Assembly (NCBI RefSeq): GCF_020883535.1 | Contig: NZ_CP086654.1 | Coordinates: forward strand, 1,612,001 to 1,676,000 | Direction: 5' to 3' | DNA from: Staphylococcus ratti | GTDB lineage: Bacteria > Bacillota > Bacilli > Staphylococcales > Staphylococcaceae | DNA length: 64,000 bases | Shown here: positions 51,658 through 60,904 of the stretch, piece after piece | How the letters are laid out: every line of letters starts with the position of its first letter | Numbering within the stretch: position 1 is the stretch's first letter | Program-made: the position numbers and the translations under genes | Notes under the pieces: model-generated | Told to the model about the DNA's origin: nothing | The model's input: only the letters and a program-made list of their open reading frames with translations | Databases searched by the model: none

Positions 51658-52033
51658 CTTCCTTAATAATTAAATTTAAAAGTTGTTAACATCATTATTA
51701 TACATGATGCGTTATCGTGATGTGAAACAATCCTTGTACCCATTTTTAGAGTCACCAAAAGTTAAAATAACAATATATAAAAACTTCGAATGGTGGAACA
51801 TACCACATAGAAACTGGCATAATCGTACATTCTCAATAAAAACACTAAACGTTATTACACTATCCATTATACTTATTAAAAATCCACCAACATATTACTT
51901 TCACCTTCATATTATAGTACACATTACTTCTATTTAAGTCCTTTTATGTTAAAATCGTTGAAAGACAACTATACTTTCCTATACAATAAGAAATCATATG
52001 GATAAAATACACATTTTTTAGGAGCAACTTACA
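51658..52033. other. Divergent intergenic region between pgcA and lcpB
   Basis: No convincing gene in these AT-rich 376 bases. On the minus strand TATAAT (51702-51697) with TTCACA 18 bases upstream is a candidate pgcA promoter. The plus-strand lcpB promoter candidate is listed separately. Confidence 0.4.
51958..51985 (+). promoter_or_regulatory. Candidate lcpB promoter
   Basis: TTGAAA (51958-51963), a 16-base spacer and TATACA (51980-51985), about 50 bases before the lcpB ATG. Confidence 0.5.
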
Positions 52034-53242
52034 ATGAACAAAGCCCTCAAATTCGTGTTGTATTTGCTTGTACTCATATTGGTAATTGTTCCTGCAATAT
52101 TCGCTTTTATATTATTTAATTCGTCAAGAGATGCTTTTGACGATTCTTTTTCGCAAAAAGATAAAAGAGAATCTGTACTGAGAAAACAAAAAGTCGATCC
52201 TAGTAAAGAACCTGTTTCAATTTTGTTTTTAGGTATTGATGACAGCAGTGCACGTAGAGAAAATGGCCAAAGCGCAAATCAATCAAGAACAGATGCAATG
52301 ATTTTATCAACGCTTAATCCTGACAAAAATCAAATTCGTTTGTTAAGTATTCCTCGTGATACTTTAAGTTATATACCTAAAGTAGGATATTATGACAAGA
52401 TTACGCATGCCCATGCCTATGGTGGCCCTGAGTCTTCAATGGATACAATCGAAAAAGCTTTAAATGTTCCAGTTGATTATTATGTACGAATCGATATGGA
52501 TGCGTTCGCTCAAGCTGTGGATGAACTTGGAGGTATTGAGTATAACGTGCCTTATGACTTAAATGAACCTAACAGAACAGATAAAGGCCGTATTAAATTG
52601 AAAAAAGGTAAACAGGTTTTAAACGGGGAAGAAGTACTTGCGCTCACAAGAACGCGTAAGCAAGACTCTGACTTAAAACGTGGTCAGCGGCAAATGGAAG
52701 TGCTAAAAACTTTATTCCACAAAGCCCAAGAAACCCAATCTTTAAGTAAACTAGACGATATCATACAAATTGTAGGAAAAAATTCGCAACATAATTTATC
52801 TTATGATGAAATACAAGCACTTGCAACGGATTACCTAGTTAGCGACACTGATATTAAAACAGAACAATTAAAAGGCGAAAATGAACTATTAAACGGCATT
52901 TATTATATTAACCCTGACATAGATGCACTAATTAAGACAGCTAATCGCCTACGCAATGATTTAGGGTTAAGTCCTATAAAAGACCGAGATCAATTTATGA
53001 TAGAACGTGTCAAAAAAGCTTTTGGCGAAATACCGCCACTCTTAAACATTGAAGAAAATCTTGTGAATCCGTCATCTTCAAACCGTTCTGAATCGGCCCA
53101 ATCTAACAACACTGATGTGCCTTCAGACCAACAAAATAACGCAACAAACGCAACACAAACACCTACAAATCAAGATAGCAATCAAGCACCTGTAGAAAAT
53201 GACTCGACGTATCAAGATCCAAACGCAACAACCCCATATTAA
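52034..53242 (+). CDS. lcpB: LytR-CpsA-Psr family glycopolymer transferase
   Basis: Membrane-anchored enzyme of the family that transfers teichoic acid or capsule polymers from lipid carriers to peptidoglycan. A single N-terminal helix (about residues 7-29) leaves the LCP domain outside the cell. Key motifs are LFLGIDD, SRTDAMILSTLN and SIPRDTLSYI with conserved Asp and Arg, then LALTRTRKQDSDLKRGQRQ. The tail (about 345-402) is Asn/Gln/Ser/Pro-rich and disordered. Position relative to atl matches S. aureus LcpB. It diverges from pgcA and the polysaccharide locus, so it may attach that polymer. Confidence 0.85.
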   Translation: MNKALKFVLYLLVLILVIVPAIFAFILFNSSRDAFDDSFSQKDKRESVLRKQKVDPSKEPVSILFLGIDDSSARRENGQSANQSRTDAMILSTLNPDKNQIRLLSIPRDTLSYIPKVGYYDKITHAHAYGGPESSMDTIEKALNVPVDYYVRIDMDAFAQAVDELGGIEYNVPYDLNEPNRTDKGRIKLKKGKQVLNGEEVLALTRTRKQDSDLKRGQRQMEVLKTLFHKAQETQSLSKLDDIIQIVGKNSQHNLSYDEIQALATDYLVSDTDIKTEQLKGENELLNGIYYINPDIDALIKTANRLRNDLGLSPIKDRDQFMIERVKKAFGEIPPLLNIEENLVNPSSSNRSESAQSNNTDVPSDQQNNATNATQTPTNQDSNQAPVENDSTYQDPNATTPY

Positions 53243-53260
53243 AAAAAGGAGGTAACCAAC

Positions 53261-53731
53261 ATGTCGCGACACACATACGAAAAGATTAATCAAATCAATG
53301 GTATGTTCACAATGTTAGAACAGCAAATTATCCATAGCAAAGATATGGCACATTTTCGTTCTGAGCTTTTTTATGTTAACCATGCCCACCGCGAGAATTA
53401 CGAAGCCCTCCTCGTTTACTATTCAGATAGTGAAACGAATCCAGTCATTAATGCAGCTTGTTATATCGTCGCATTGCCAGAAATCTTTGATGCTATCGAT
53501 GTATTTGACTCTCCTTTACCATTTTCATGGGTTTACAATGAAAATGGTTTGACAGAAGAGATGCAAAACTTAAGTGTTCCAATTCAATACCTTGTTGCTG
53601 CAGCTTTAGAAGTCACAGATGTCAATATTTTCAAACCCTCGGGTTATACGATGGGAATGAACAATTGGAATTTAGTACAAATGCGTATTTTTTGGCAATA
53701 TACTGCGTTAGTACGCCAAAATGCCGAATAA
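53261..53731 (+). CDS. DUF2538 family protein
   Basis: A 156-residue cytosolic protein found in staphylococci between the LCP gene and the GNAT gene. It starts MSRHTYEKINQINGMFTMLE and is strongly conserved in my memory of the S. aureus protein. No catalytic motif is evident. AAGGAGG precedes the ATG, and the gap to lcpB is 18 bases, so it is probably co-transcribed. Function unknown. A strong terminator follows. Confidence 0.85.
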   Translation: MSRHTYEKINQINGMFTMLEQQIIHSKDMAHFRSELFYVNHAHRENYEALLVYYSDSETNPVINAACYIVALPEIFDAIDVFDSPLPFSWVYNENGLTEEMQNLSVPIQYLVAAALEVTDVNIFKPSGYTMGMNNWNLVQMRIFWQYTALVRQNAE

Positions 53732-53762
53732 CCTTAAATAATTTTTCATATTTATTATTATC

Positions 53763-53812
53763 AAAAAGCCAACGAAACAAAAGATACTTTTTATGTTTCA
53801 TTGGCTTTTTTG
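53763..53812 (+). terminator. Terminator of the lcpB operon
   Basis: AAAAAGCCAACGAAACA pairs with TGTTTCATTGGCTTTTT (one mismatch), followed by T-rich sequence. Confidence 0.9.
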
Positions 53813-53879
53813 TCATTGCTTTTAAAATAGATTTAACCTAAAGTAATTAAAAAAGAAGTTAGACATTAGGAGTGATAAG

Positions 53880-54302
53880 ATGATTAAAAAAGTAAACACT
53901 GAAAAAGAGTATCAAGATGCATTACATATTCGTAAGACAGTATTTATTGAAGAACAAAACGTTCCGGTCGAGGAAGAAATTGACGCCTATGAAGCTGAAG
54001 CTACACATTTTATCGCATACAATGATGATGCTAAACCTTTAGCGACAGCAAGATACCGTATTGTAGATGATGTTGTTAAAGTAGAACGTGTTGCTGTTTC
54101 TAAAGCTGCACGTGGACTTGGATTAGGAAAAAGACTCATGATTTATCTTGAAGATGAAGCAATGCAACATGGCTACCGTACTTTTAAACTTGGCGCCCAA
54201 ACACATGCAATTCCTTTTTATCAATCATTAGGATATGAGCCGTACGGTGAAGAATACATCGATGCTGGCATCCCACACTACGATATGTATAAGAAAGTTT
54301 AA
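53880..54302 (+). CDS. GNAT family N-acetyltransferase
   Basis: A 140-residue acetyl-CoA-dependent acetyltransferase. The acetyl-CoA loop region VAVSKAARGLGLGKRLM contains the R/Q-x-x-G-x-G/A motif, and the final LGAQTHAIPFYQSLGYEPYG is the typical beta-strand 5 and alpha 4 of ElaA-like GNAT proteins. The substrate is unknown. TTAGGAG precedes the ATG. It stands alone before atl, as in S. aureus. Confidence 0.88.
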   Translation: MIKKVNTEKEYQDALHIRKTVFIEEQNVPVEEEIDAYEAEATHFIAYNDDAKPLATARYRIVDDVVKVERVAVSKAARGLGLGKRLMIYLEDEAMQHGYRTFKLGAQTHAIPFYQSLGYEPYGEEYIDAGIPHYDMYKKV

Positions 54303-54486
54303 GCGGTTGTAATTAATATTTCTCAGTTTAATTCACACTGGTGAATATGTTTTAATCTAATAAAAAAAGGGCAACGATTATTAAAATTAAATTACAATAC
54401 AATTAAAAACACCATTTGAGAATTGGAACGCTATATAATGATATCAATTAACTTTATACTATCTTAAAGATAAAAGGGGTAATGAA

Positions 54487-57400
54487 ATGGTTAAAAAAAT
54501 TGGGTATAAAACGCCTTCTATTATTGCATTGACGATTGCAGGAACAGCAATTTCAGCACATCATGCTGACGCAGCTGAAACGACGACACAAACAACTCCG
54601 GAAAAAGTGTTAGACAGCGAAAAAGCGTTACAACAAGCTGAACAAGCTAAAACCGAAGCGACGTCACAACAGTCTACTGTTTCTGGCACACAAGCTTATC
54701 AAGACCCATCTCAAGTTTCAACAAACGAAACAACTAATGAAGCAAAAGATGGTACGGCAACAACAAGCAGTGAAGCATCTCCTACTGCACAAAATGATAC
54801 TACATCAACAGATAGTTCCGAAGACAATCACATTAACTTGCACAACGACGCACAAGTTTCACCTGAAGCCTATGCACAAACAGATGAAACTACAGAAAAT
54901 CAATCAGCTCAATCAACTGAGCATACATTTTCTGAGCCAGCAGCTCAAACTGAAACATCAAGCGTTCAGTCTACTGAGCAAAACGCACATGTACAATCAA
55001 AAAATACGCAAAGCCAGTCACAATTAGATCAAAATAACTCTGAAGCAATTCAATCGTTCTCTGCGCAACCGAATACGTATTCTGTACGAGCTAATACAAC
55101 AAATATTAATACCAATCCAAACGGTCCTACGCCAGCTCGTGTTGGAGGTAAAGGGGGGCCAGCAACATTATCAGCGAATTCTACAAACGCCCCTACTTTC
55201 CGTGCATCTGCTACACGTGCTACTGCACCAGCAAAGTATAAGCCACAAGTAGCATCACAAATCAACGACTATATTCGAAAGCAAAATTACACGGTACCGA
55301 AATATGAAGAAGACTATACAAGTTACTTCCCTAAATATGGCTACCGCAATGGTGTAGGTCGTCCTGAAGGTATCGTTGTCCATGATACAGCCAATCCAAA
55401 TTCAACGATCGAAGGCGAAATCAACTACATGAAAAATAACTATCAAAGTGCGTTCGTGCATGGTTTTATCAATGACCAAAGAATCATTGAAACACAACCT
55501 ACAGATTACCTTTCATGGGGTGCAGGACCACAAGCCAATGAGCGTTTCATTAATATCGAACTTGTTCACGTATACGGTTACGATAAATTCGCACGTCAAA
55601 TGAACAACTTTGCGGATTATGCAGCAACAAATTTACAATATTATAATTTACGTCCAGATAGTGCTGAATATGATGGTCAAGGTACAGTATGGACACATGA
55701 TGCTGTTTCTAGATTTTTAGGTGGCACAGATCACACCGATCCACACGCTTACCTTCAATCACATGGGTATTCGTACGACGAATTATACGACTTAATCAAT
55801 GAGAAATATCAAGTTAAAATGGGCTTAGCCTCACCTACTAATACGCCTGGCGGTGGTGGTACAACAAATCCTACTTCACCGTTAACTGTAAATAATGATA
55901 CAGGTGTAGGCCGCATTAATGCTAAGAATAGCGGCTTATATACGACGGTATATGATGCTAACGGTAAGAAAACGACAGCCACAAATCAAACGTTAAACGT
56001 CACTAAAAAAGCATCGTTAAATGGCAATCATTTTTATCTCGTATCTGATTATAATACTGGTTCAAATTTAGGATGGGTCAAACAATCAGATGTTGATTAT
56101 CGTACAAGTCAACCTGCTGTAAAAATCAACAAGAATTTCTCAATCCCTGCTGGCACACAATTGTACTCTGTCCCTTGGGGAACAAATGCGCAATATGCCG
56201 GTAAAGTAGCAGGTACAGGTGCTCAAAACTTTAAAGCAACACAACAAAAACAAATTGCCAATACAATTTACATTTATGGTACTGCCAACAATACATCTGG
56301 TTGGGTTAATCAATCACTTCTATCTGCACCTACAAATCAATTAAAAGTAGCAGCAGATACTGGCGTAGGTCGCATTAATGCTAAAAATAATGGTTTATAT
56401 GCATCTGTTTATGATGCTTCAGGAAAGAAAACAACTGCAACAAATCAAACGTTAAATGTTACAAAAAAAGCTTCACTCAATGGTGAACAGTTCTATCTAG
56501 TATCTGACTACAACAAAGGTACAAACCTCGGTTGGGTCAAACAGTCAGATGTAGATTACCGTACAAGCCAACCTGCTGTTAAAATTAACAAGAATTTCTC
56601 AATTCCTGCTGGTACACAATTATATGCTGTGCCTTGGGGAACAGCTGCGCAATATGCCGGTAAAGTGACAGGTAAAGGTGCTCAAAACTTTAAAGCAACA
56701 CAACAAAAACAAATTGCAAACGCGATTTACGTTTATGGTACAGCCAACAATTTATCAGGTTGGGTCAACCAATCAGTTTTATCAGCACCTAAAGCAACTC
56801 AACAAGTTGCTCAAACGGTTTCACAGATGGGTCAACTTAAACCTACAACTTCAGGCATTCGTGCAACGATTTATGATCCAACAGCTAAAGAGGCTTCACA
56901 GCATGCTGATCGTACTTATAAAATTACTAAAACTGCATCAGCAAATAATCAAAACTTCGTATTATTACAAAACACGAACAATACACCACTTGGTTGGTTC
57001 AAAGTTGAAGATGTTGTAACACGTAATTTAGGTAAAGAAGTCCCAGCGGCAGGACAATATATGGTAAACAGTAATAATAATGGACTCTATTCTGTGCCAT
57101 GGGGGACAGCAAAACAGCGTATTGATTCACTAAAAAATCTTACTAACCGTACATTCACTGCTACAAAATCCGTACTTGTTGGAAAAGACACTTACCTCTT
57201 CGGTAATGTGAATCAAAAAACGGGTTGGTTAAATAAAAATGACTTAACAGCTCAAGCTGCTGTTCAACCTAAGTCAACACCGACACAAGTTAAAACTTTA
57301 ACTAAACCTGTAGATTATGTCATTTACAATCGTAACGGTCAATATTTCGCTAATTTCAATGACTCCAAAGCAAAAGGTAACTTATCTAGTTATTACGAAA

Positions 57401-58242
57401 GCATTTTCAATGCACAACGCGCTGCACTCGTAAATGGTGTCACATGGTATTATGGTAAGTTTAATGACGGTACAGTCGCTTGGGTTAAATCATCAGATTT
57501 ACGCTCGCAGCTTACGCGTTACTTTAATTCGCCATATACATTAGACGAAGCAGTAGACAAGCAAATCAACTTGTCTTACAAACCACAAATTCAAAGAGAA
57601 CCGGGTAAATGGGTTGATGCAACACGTGAAGAAGTTGCAAATGCGATGGATACAACAGCATTTGAAAAAGACCCTGTCCAAAAATATCAATTCTTAAAAT
57701 TAGATAAATACCAAGGTTTAGATGCCGCTCAACTCGATAAATTATTAGTTGGAAAAGGTATTTTAGCTGGACAAGGTGCAGCATTTAAAGAAGCAGCGCA
57801 AGTCAATAACATCAATGAAATTTACCTTATTTCACATGCTTTATTAGAAACAGGCAATGGCACATCTACACTTGCAAATGGTGGCTATGTCGATGAAAAT
57901 AATAAAGTAATCACAAACTCAACACGTAAATACTACAATATGTTTGGTATTGGTGCTGTGGATACTGACGCGATTCGCGGAGGCTTTAAAACTGCTGAAA
58001 AATATGGTTGGGATACTGTTGAAAAAGCTATCGTTGGTGGTGCAGGCTTCATCAAAAACCGCTACATTGGCGCGGGTCAAAACACTTTATATCGCATGAG
58101 ATGGAATCCAGAAAATCCAGGTGTTCATCAATACGCCACAGATATTAGTTGGGCTCATCACAATGCAGGCCGTATGAAACAATTCTATGACCAAGTAGGC
58201 GCCGTTGGTAAATACTTTGACGTAGATCATTATAAAAGTTAA
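54487..58242 (+). CDS. atl: Bifunctional autolysin (amidase and endo-beta-N-acetylglucosaminidase)
   Basis: Major secreted peptidoglycan hydrolase that separates daughter cells; normally cleaved outside the cell into amidase and glucosaminidase. It has a signal peptide (AxA cleavage after residue 29), a Gln/Ser/Thr-rich propeptide to about 200, an Amidase_2 domain (about 268-438) with zinc ligands His299 and His416 (HTDP), and GW-type cell-wall binding repeats from about 466 to 930. The C-terminal glucosaminidase (about 1018-1251) has catalytic Glu1121 in LLETGNGTS. At 1251 residues it is close to S. aureus Atl (1256). Confidence 0.97.
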   Translation: MVKKIGYKTPSIIALTIAGTAISAHHADAAETTTQTTPEKVLDSEKALQQAEQAKTEATSQQSTVSGTQAYQDPSQVSTNETTNEAKDGTATTSSEASPTAQNDTTSTDSSEDNHINLHNDAQVSPEAYAQTDETTENQSAQSTEHTFSEPAAQTETSSVQSTEQNAHVQSKNTQSQSQLDQNNSEAIQSFSAQPNTYSVRANTTNINTNPNGPTPARVGGKGGPATLSANSTNAPTFRASATRATAPAKYKPQVASQINDYIRKQNYTVPKYEEDYTSYFPKYGYRNGVGRPEGIVVHDTANPNSTIEGEINYMKNNYQSAFVHGFINDQRIIETQPTDYLSWGAGPQANERFINIELVHVYGYDKFARQMNNFADYAATNLQYYNLRPDSAEYDGQGTVWTHDAVSRFLGGTDHTDPHAYLQSHGYSYDELYDLINEKYQVKMGLASPTNTPGGGGTTNPTSPLTVNNDTGVGRINAKNSGLYTTVYDANGKKTTATNQTLNVTKKASLNGNHFYLVSDYNTGSNLGWVKQSDVDYRTSQPAVKINKNFSIPAGTQLYSVPWGTNAQYAGKVAGTGAQNFKATQQKQIANTIYIYGTANNTSGWVNQSLLSAPTNQLKVAADTGVGRINAKNNGLYASVYDASGKKTTATNQTLNVTKKASLNGEQFYLVSDYNKGTNLGWVKQSDVDYRTSQPAVKINKNFSIPAGTQLYAVPWGTAAQYAGKVTGKGAQNFKATQQKQIANAIYVYGTANNLSGWVNQSVLSAPKATQQVAQTVSQMGQLKPTTSGIRATIYDPTAKEASQHADRTYKITKTASANNQNFVLLQNTNNTPLGWFKVEDVVTRNLGKEVPAAGQYMVNSNNNGLYSVPWGTAKQRIDSLKNLTNRTFTATKSVLVGKDTYLFGNVNQKTGWLNKNDLTAQAAVQPKSTPTQVKTLTKPVDYVIYNRNGQYFANFNDSKAKGNLSSYYESIFNAQRAALVNGVTWYYGKFNDGTVAWVKSSDLRSQLTRYFNSPYTLDEAVDKQINLSYKPQIQREPGKWVDATREEVANAMDTTAFEKDPVQKYQFLKLDKYQGLDAAQLDKLLVGKGILAGQGAAFKEAAQVNNINEIYLISHALLETGNGTSTLANGGYVDENNKVITNSTRKYYNMFGIGAVDTDAIRGGFKTAEKYGWDTVEKAIVGGAGFIKNRYIGAGQNTLYRMRWNPENPGVHQYATDISWAHHNAGRMKQFYDQVGAVGKYFDVDHYKS
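55882..56799 (+). repeat. Two 459-bp in-frame repeats inside atl
   Basis: The segment starting at 55882 recurs at 56341, an offset of exactly 153 codons. The proteins are nearly identical (GVGRINAKN, YDANGKKTTA versus YDASGKKTTA, SQPAVKINKNFSIPAGTQLY), while synonymous codons differ in many places. These are the first two GW repeat units, R1 and R2. Confidence 0.85.
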
Positions 58243-58262
58243 TCCATTTATCACAGTTCATT

Positions 58263-58300
58263 AAGAGGTTAGGACATTAAAGTGTCCTATCCTCTTTTTT
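58263..58300 (+). terminator. atl terminator
   Basis: AAGAGGTTAGGACA pairs with TGTCCTATCCTCTT (one mismatch), followed by TTTTTT. Confidence 0.92.
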
Positions 58301-58364
58301 AATTGCATTAACCCCTTACAATGTAATACATTTATAGTAACGATTTTAAAGGAGTACTTATCCC

Positions 58365-59372
58365 ATGGCACATGCAATGAAACGTGATGCATTCTTCGAC
58401 AATGCGCGGGCAGTTCTTATTTTCCTAGTTGTATTTGGACACTTGATTCAACCTTATAACAGTACGCATCCAGCGATTAACGCATTATATTTAACAATTT
58501 ATAGTTTTCATATGCCAGCGTTCCTTTTTATTTCCGGTTATTTCGCCAAAAATGTCGGCCAATCAGGGTATATTGAAAAAGTAGGTAAAAAGTTACTCGG
58601 GCCTTATCTTATCTTTTTTGCGTTTTTCTCACTGTATTACTTTATTACTGGGAAAAACAGTTCAATTGGCTTAGATCCATTTGATCCCGTATTTGCATTA
58701 TGGTTTTTACTGACACTCTTTTTCTTTAATATCATTATTGTCGTGATTAGAAATTATAATCCTATCTATGTATTACCTATAGCGATTTTAATTGCGATTT
58801 TAGCTGGGTTTTCATCTAATATTGATAGCTATCTCAGTTGGTCCCGAACATTAGTGTTTTTCCCTATTTTTTATATTGGTTATATCCTAAGTGAAAATTT
58901 CAGCCGTGTGATTCGTATAAAAACATTTGCTCCACTGTCGTTGGTAGTGCTTGTCGTATTTTTTATCATATATTACGTCCACCCTATCGATTCATCATGG
59001 TTACTTGGAAGTTCTCCTTACACACATACCGACGGATGGAATGTGCTTTTGAGTCCGCTCAAACGCTTAATATTATATTTGATTATTTTCTCTACAATGT
59101 TTGCGTTCTTAAATTTGATTCCTGAGAAACAATATAAATGGACCTATATCGGGTCGAGAACGATGTACGTCTACTTATTACACGGATTATTTATTGGTGC
59201 AATTCGTGGTTATAATTTGTTTCCTTTTATTGATTATCCTGCACTCGGTATTCTTTATAACTTTGTACTTTCCATATTTATTGTATGGTTATGGTCTACA
59301 GACCTTGTTGCAAAATGGACGAACCCATTCGTTCACTTACAAAAGCCGTCCCAATTTAAACCTTATTCATAG
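58365..59372 (+). CDS. Membrane acyltransferase, family 3
   Basis: A 335-residue integral membrane protein with about ten helices and the Acyltransferase_3 signature: FFDNARAVLIFLVVFGHLIQPY at the N-terminus with the conserved His, then YSFHMPAFLFISGYFAK. Such enzymes move acyl groups across the membrane to O-acetylate surface sugars. There is no fused SGNH domain of the kind found in OatA, so it is of the short type. The acceptor is unknown; the nearby polymer locus and peptidoglycan are candidates. AAAGGAG lies somewhat far from the ATG. Confidence 0.85.
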   Translation: MAHAMKRDAFFDNARAVLIFLVVFGHLIQPYNSTHPAINALYLTIYSFHMPAFLFISGYFAKNVGQSGYIEKVGKKLLGPYLIFFAFFSLYYFITGKNSSIGLDPFDPVFALWFLLTLFFFNIIIVVIRNYNPIYVLPIAILIAILAGFSSNIDSYLSWSRTLVFFPIFYIGYILSENFSRVIRIKTFAPLSLVVLVVFFIIYYVHPIDSSWLLGSSPYTHTDGWNVLLSPLKRLILYLIIFSTMFAFLNLIPEKQYKWTYIGSRTMYVYLLHGLFIGAIRGYNLFPFIDYPALGILYNFVLSIFIVWLWSTDLVAKWTNPFVHLQKPSQFKPYS

Positions 59373-59390
59373 ACAACTCGAGAGAAGTTA

Positions 59391-59428
59391 CTCAAAGTAT
59401 GATATGCTTTGATGTAACTTCTCTTTTT
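59391..59428 (+). terminator. Terminator between the acyltransferase and aminotransferase genes
   Basis: AGAGAAGTTAC pairs with GTAACTTCTCT, with AAAG/CTTT inside, and ends CTTTTTA. Its T-run touches the GGATGTGATG ribosome site of the next gene. Confidence 0.85.
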
Positions 59429-59441
59429 AGGATGTGATGCT

Positions 59442-60608
59442 ATGAAATTAGAACTTAATGCGCATTCCAAATATTTGGACGCACCACGTATACGTCAATT
59501 TTCAAGCCTAATCAATAAAATGGATAATGTCATTAATTTAACAATAGGCCAGCCTGACTTTGAGATGCCACAAATCGTGAAAAAAGCCTATCAAGATGCC
59601 ATTTCTAACAATTTAACTACGTATTCACACAATAAAGGTTTAGTCGAAACACGACACGCCGTAGCTCAATTTCTCAAGTCTCGTTATCACGCCAACTTCG
59701 ATGCCGAATCTATTATTATAACAAATGGCGCTTCTGAGGCACTGGATACGAGTTTGCGTTGTATTTTAAATCCTGGTGATGAAGTATTATTACCTGGGCC
59801 TGTTTATGCTGGCTATCTTCCATTAATTCAAGCTTTAGGGGGAAAACCTGTCATTATCGACACGCGAGAGACACAATTCAAACTTACGCCAGAGCTGCTT
59901 CAAAGTCATATCACGCATAAAACAAAAGTCGTGTTACTTAATTATCCTTCTAATCCAACTGGAACGACATTGAGTTTTGAAGAAGTTCAAGCGCTTGTCG
60001 ATTGTTTGAAAACATATCCCGTTTTTGTCATTAGCGATGAGATTTACGCTGAGAACACATTAAATGGTACGCACACATCATTTGCCCAATTTGAAGTGCT
60101 ACACGATCAATTATTGCTTATCAATGGATTAAGCAAATCTCACTCCGCAACGGGGCTGCGCATTGGCTTTTTAGCAGGGCCTCAATATTTAATTGATAAA
60201 CTCACATTTATGCATGCTTATAACTGTATTTGTGCGAATGTCCCTGCTCAAGTCGCAACGATAGCTGCACTTACCGAAGGCGTAGAAGCGCCAAAAGCAA
60301 TGAATGATATCTATATTGAACGTCGTAACTATTTAGTTGATGCACTGACTGAAATGGGTTTTGAACTTGAATCTATCCCTCAAGGCGCTTTTTATATTTT
60401 TCCAAAAATTACTCGTTTCACTGAAAATGATCTTGATTTTTGCGTGGATGTTTTAGAAAAAGCAGGTGTAGCAATTGTACCAGGTTCTGCCTTTACTGAC
60501 TGTGGCAAAGGTTATATACGCATTTCTTATGCTTACCATATTGATGCATTAAAAGAAGGTATGGACCGTCTCAAAACATATTTAAAAACGCATTATCCAG
60601 AAGTCTAA
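59442..60608 (+). CDS. PLP-dependent aminotransferase, class I/II
   Basis: A 388-residue fold-type I aminotransferase of the PatA/AspC type. PLP-binding features are NGASEAL, NYPSNPTGTTL, SDEIYAE and the Schiff-base lysine in LINGLSKSHSATGLRIGF; the substrate-carboxylate Arg is in GYIRISYA. Family members act on N-acetyl-LL-diaminopimelate or aromatic/aspartate substrates, and I cannot choose. Its ribosome site directly follows the upstream terminator, so expression may depend on readthrough or a promoter inside the previous gene. Confidence 0.85.
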   Translation: MKLELNAHSKYLDAPRIRQFSSLINKMDNVINLTIGQPDFEMPQIVKKAYQDAISNNLTTYSHNKGLVETRHAVAQFLKSRYHANFDAESIIITNGASEALDTSLRCILNPGDEVLLPGPVYAGYLPLIQALGGKPVIIDTRETQFKLTPELLQSHITHKTKVVLLNYPSNPTGTTLSFEEVQALVDCLKTYPVFVISDEIYAENTLNGTHTSFAQFEVLHDQLLLINGLSKSHSATGLRIGFLAGPQYLIDKLTFMHAYNCICANVPAQVATIAALTEGVEAPKAMNDIYIERRNYLVDALTEMGFELESIPQGAFYIFPKITRFTENDLDFCVDVLEKAGVAIVPGSAFTDCGKGYIRISYAYHIDALKEGMDRLKTYLKTHYPEV

Positions 60609-60700
60609 AAAACATGCTCGCGTGCGTTGTCGATGCGGTACATCCCTTCGATGCAATAACGATATAACGTTTACAATTTCATTTTATATGTGCTAGACTA

Positions 60701-60792
60701 TTGATGTCTGATGACATTTTATAGCATCTCTTCGTGTAGTTGATTTTGGTTGGCTGACCAAATATTATTCTAGCATGTTGAGGTGCTTTTTT
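60701..60792 (+). ncRNA. Candidate small RNA between the aminotransferase gene and menB
   Basis: A TTTACA box (60670-60675) and TAGACT (60694-60699) are 18 bases apart. The predicted transcript has a hairpin ATGTC/GACAT (60704-60717), a longer stem GCATCTC (60724-60730) with GAGGTGC (60780-60786) enclosing TTTGGT/ACCAAA (60745-60762), and then TTTTTT at 60787-60792, which acts as a terminator. No coding frame fits. I do not recognise a known staphylococcal RNA. The rest of the 296-base gap holds nothing else I can support. Confidence 0.4.
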
Positions 60793-60821
60793 GTGACGAT
60801 TGTAAACTATCGCTTATATAC

Positions 60822-60860
60822 AAAAACTACCGGCAAAGCTTAACTTTGTCGGTAGTTTAA
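60822..60860 (-). terminator. Terminator of the men operon
   Basis: AAACTACCGGCAAAG and CTTTGTCGGTAGTTT pair along 15 bases (one G-T pair), with a T-run on the minus strand. It lies downstream of menB. Confidence 0.9.
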
Positions 60861-60904
60861 TATTCAAAGGACATTATTACTATATCCTTGTTTGTTATAT
60901 ATAC

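Noticed and set aside
51683..51937. Open frame between pgcA and lcpB
   Set aside because: No ribosome site, AT-rich random-looking composition, and it sits in a divergent promoter region.
54416..54439. atl promoter TTGAGA/TATAAT
   Set aside because: The boxes are only 12 bases apart, too close for a sigma-A promoter; the real -35 was not located.
54737..55027. Second-frame ORF inside atl
   Set aside because: A shadow of the repetitive Gln/Thr-rich propeptide of Atl; composition is dictated by the real frame.
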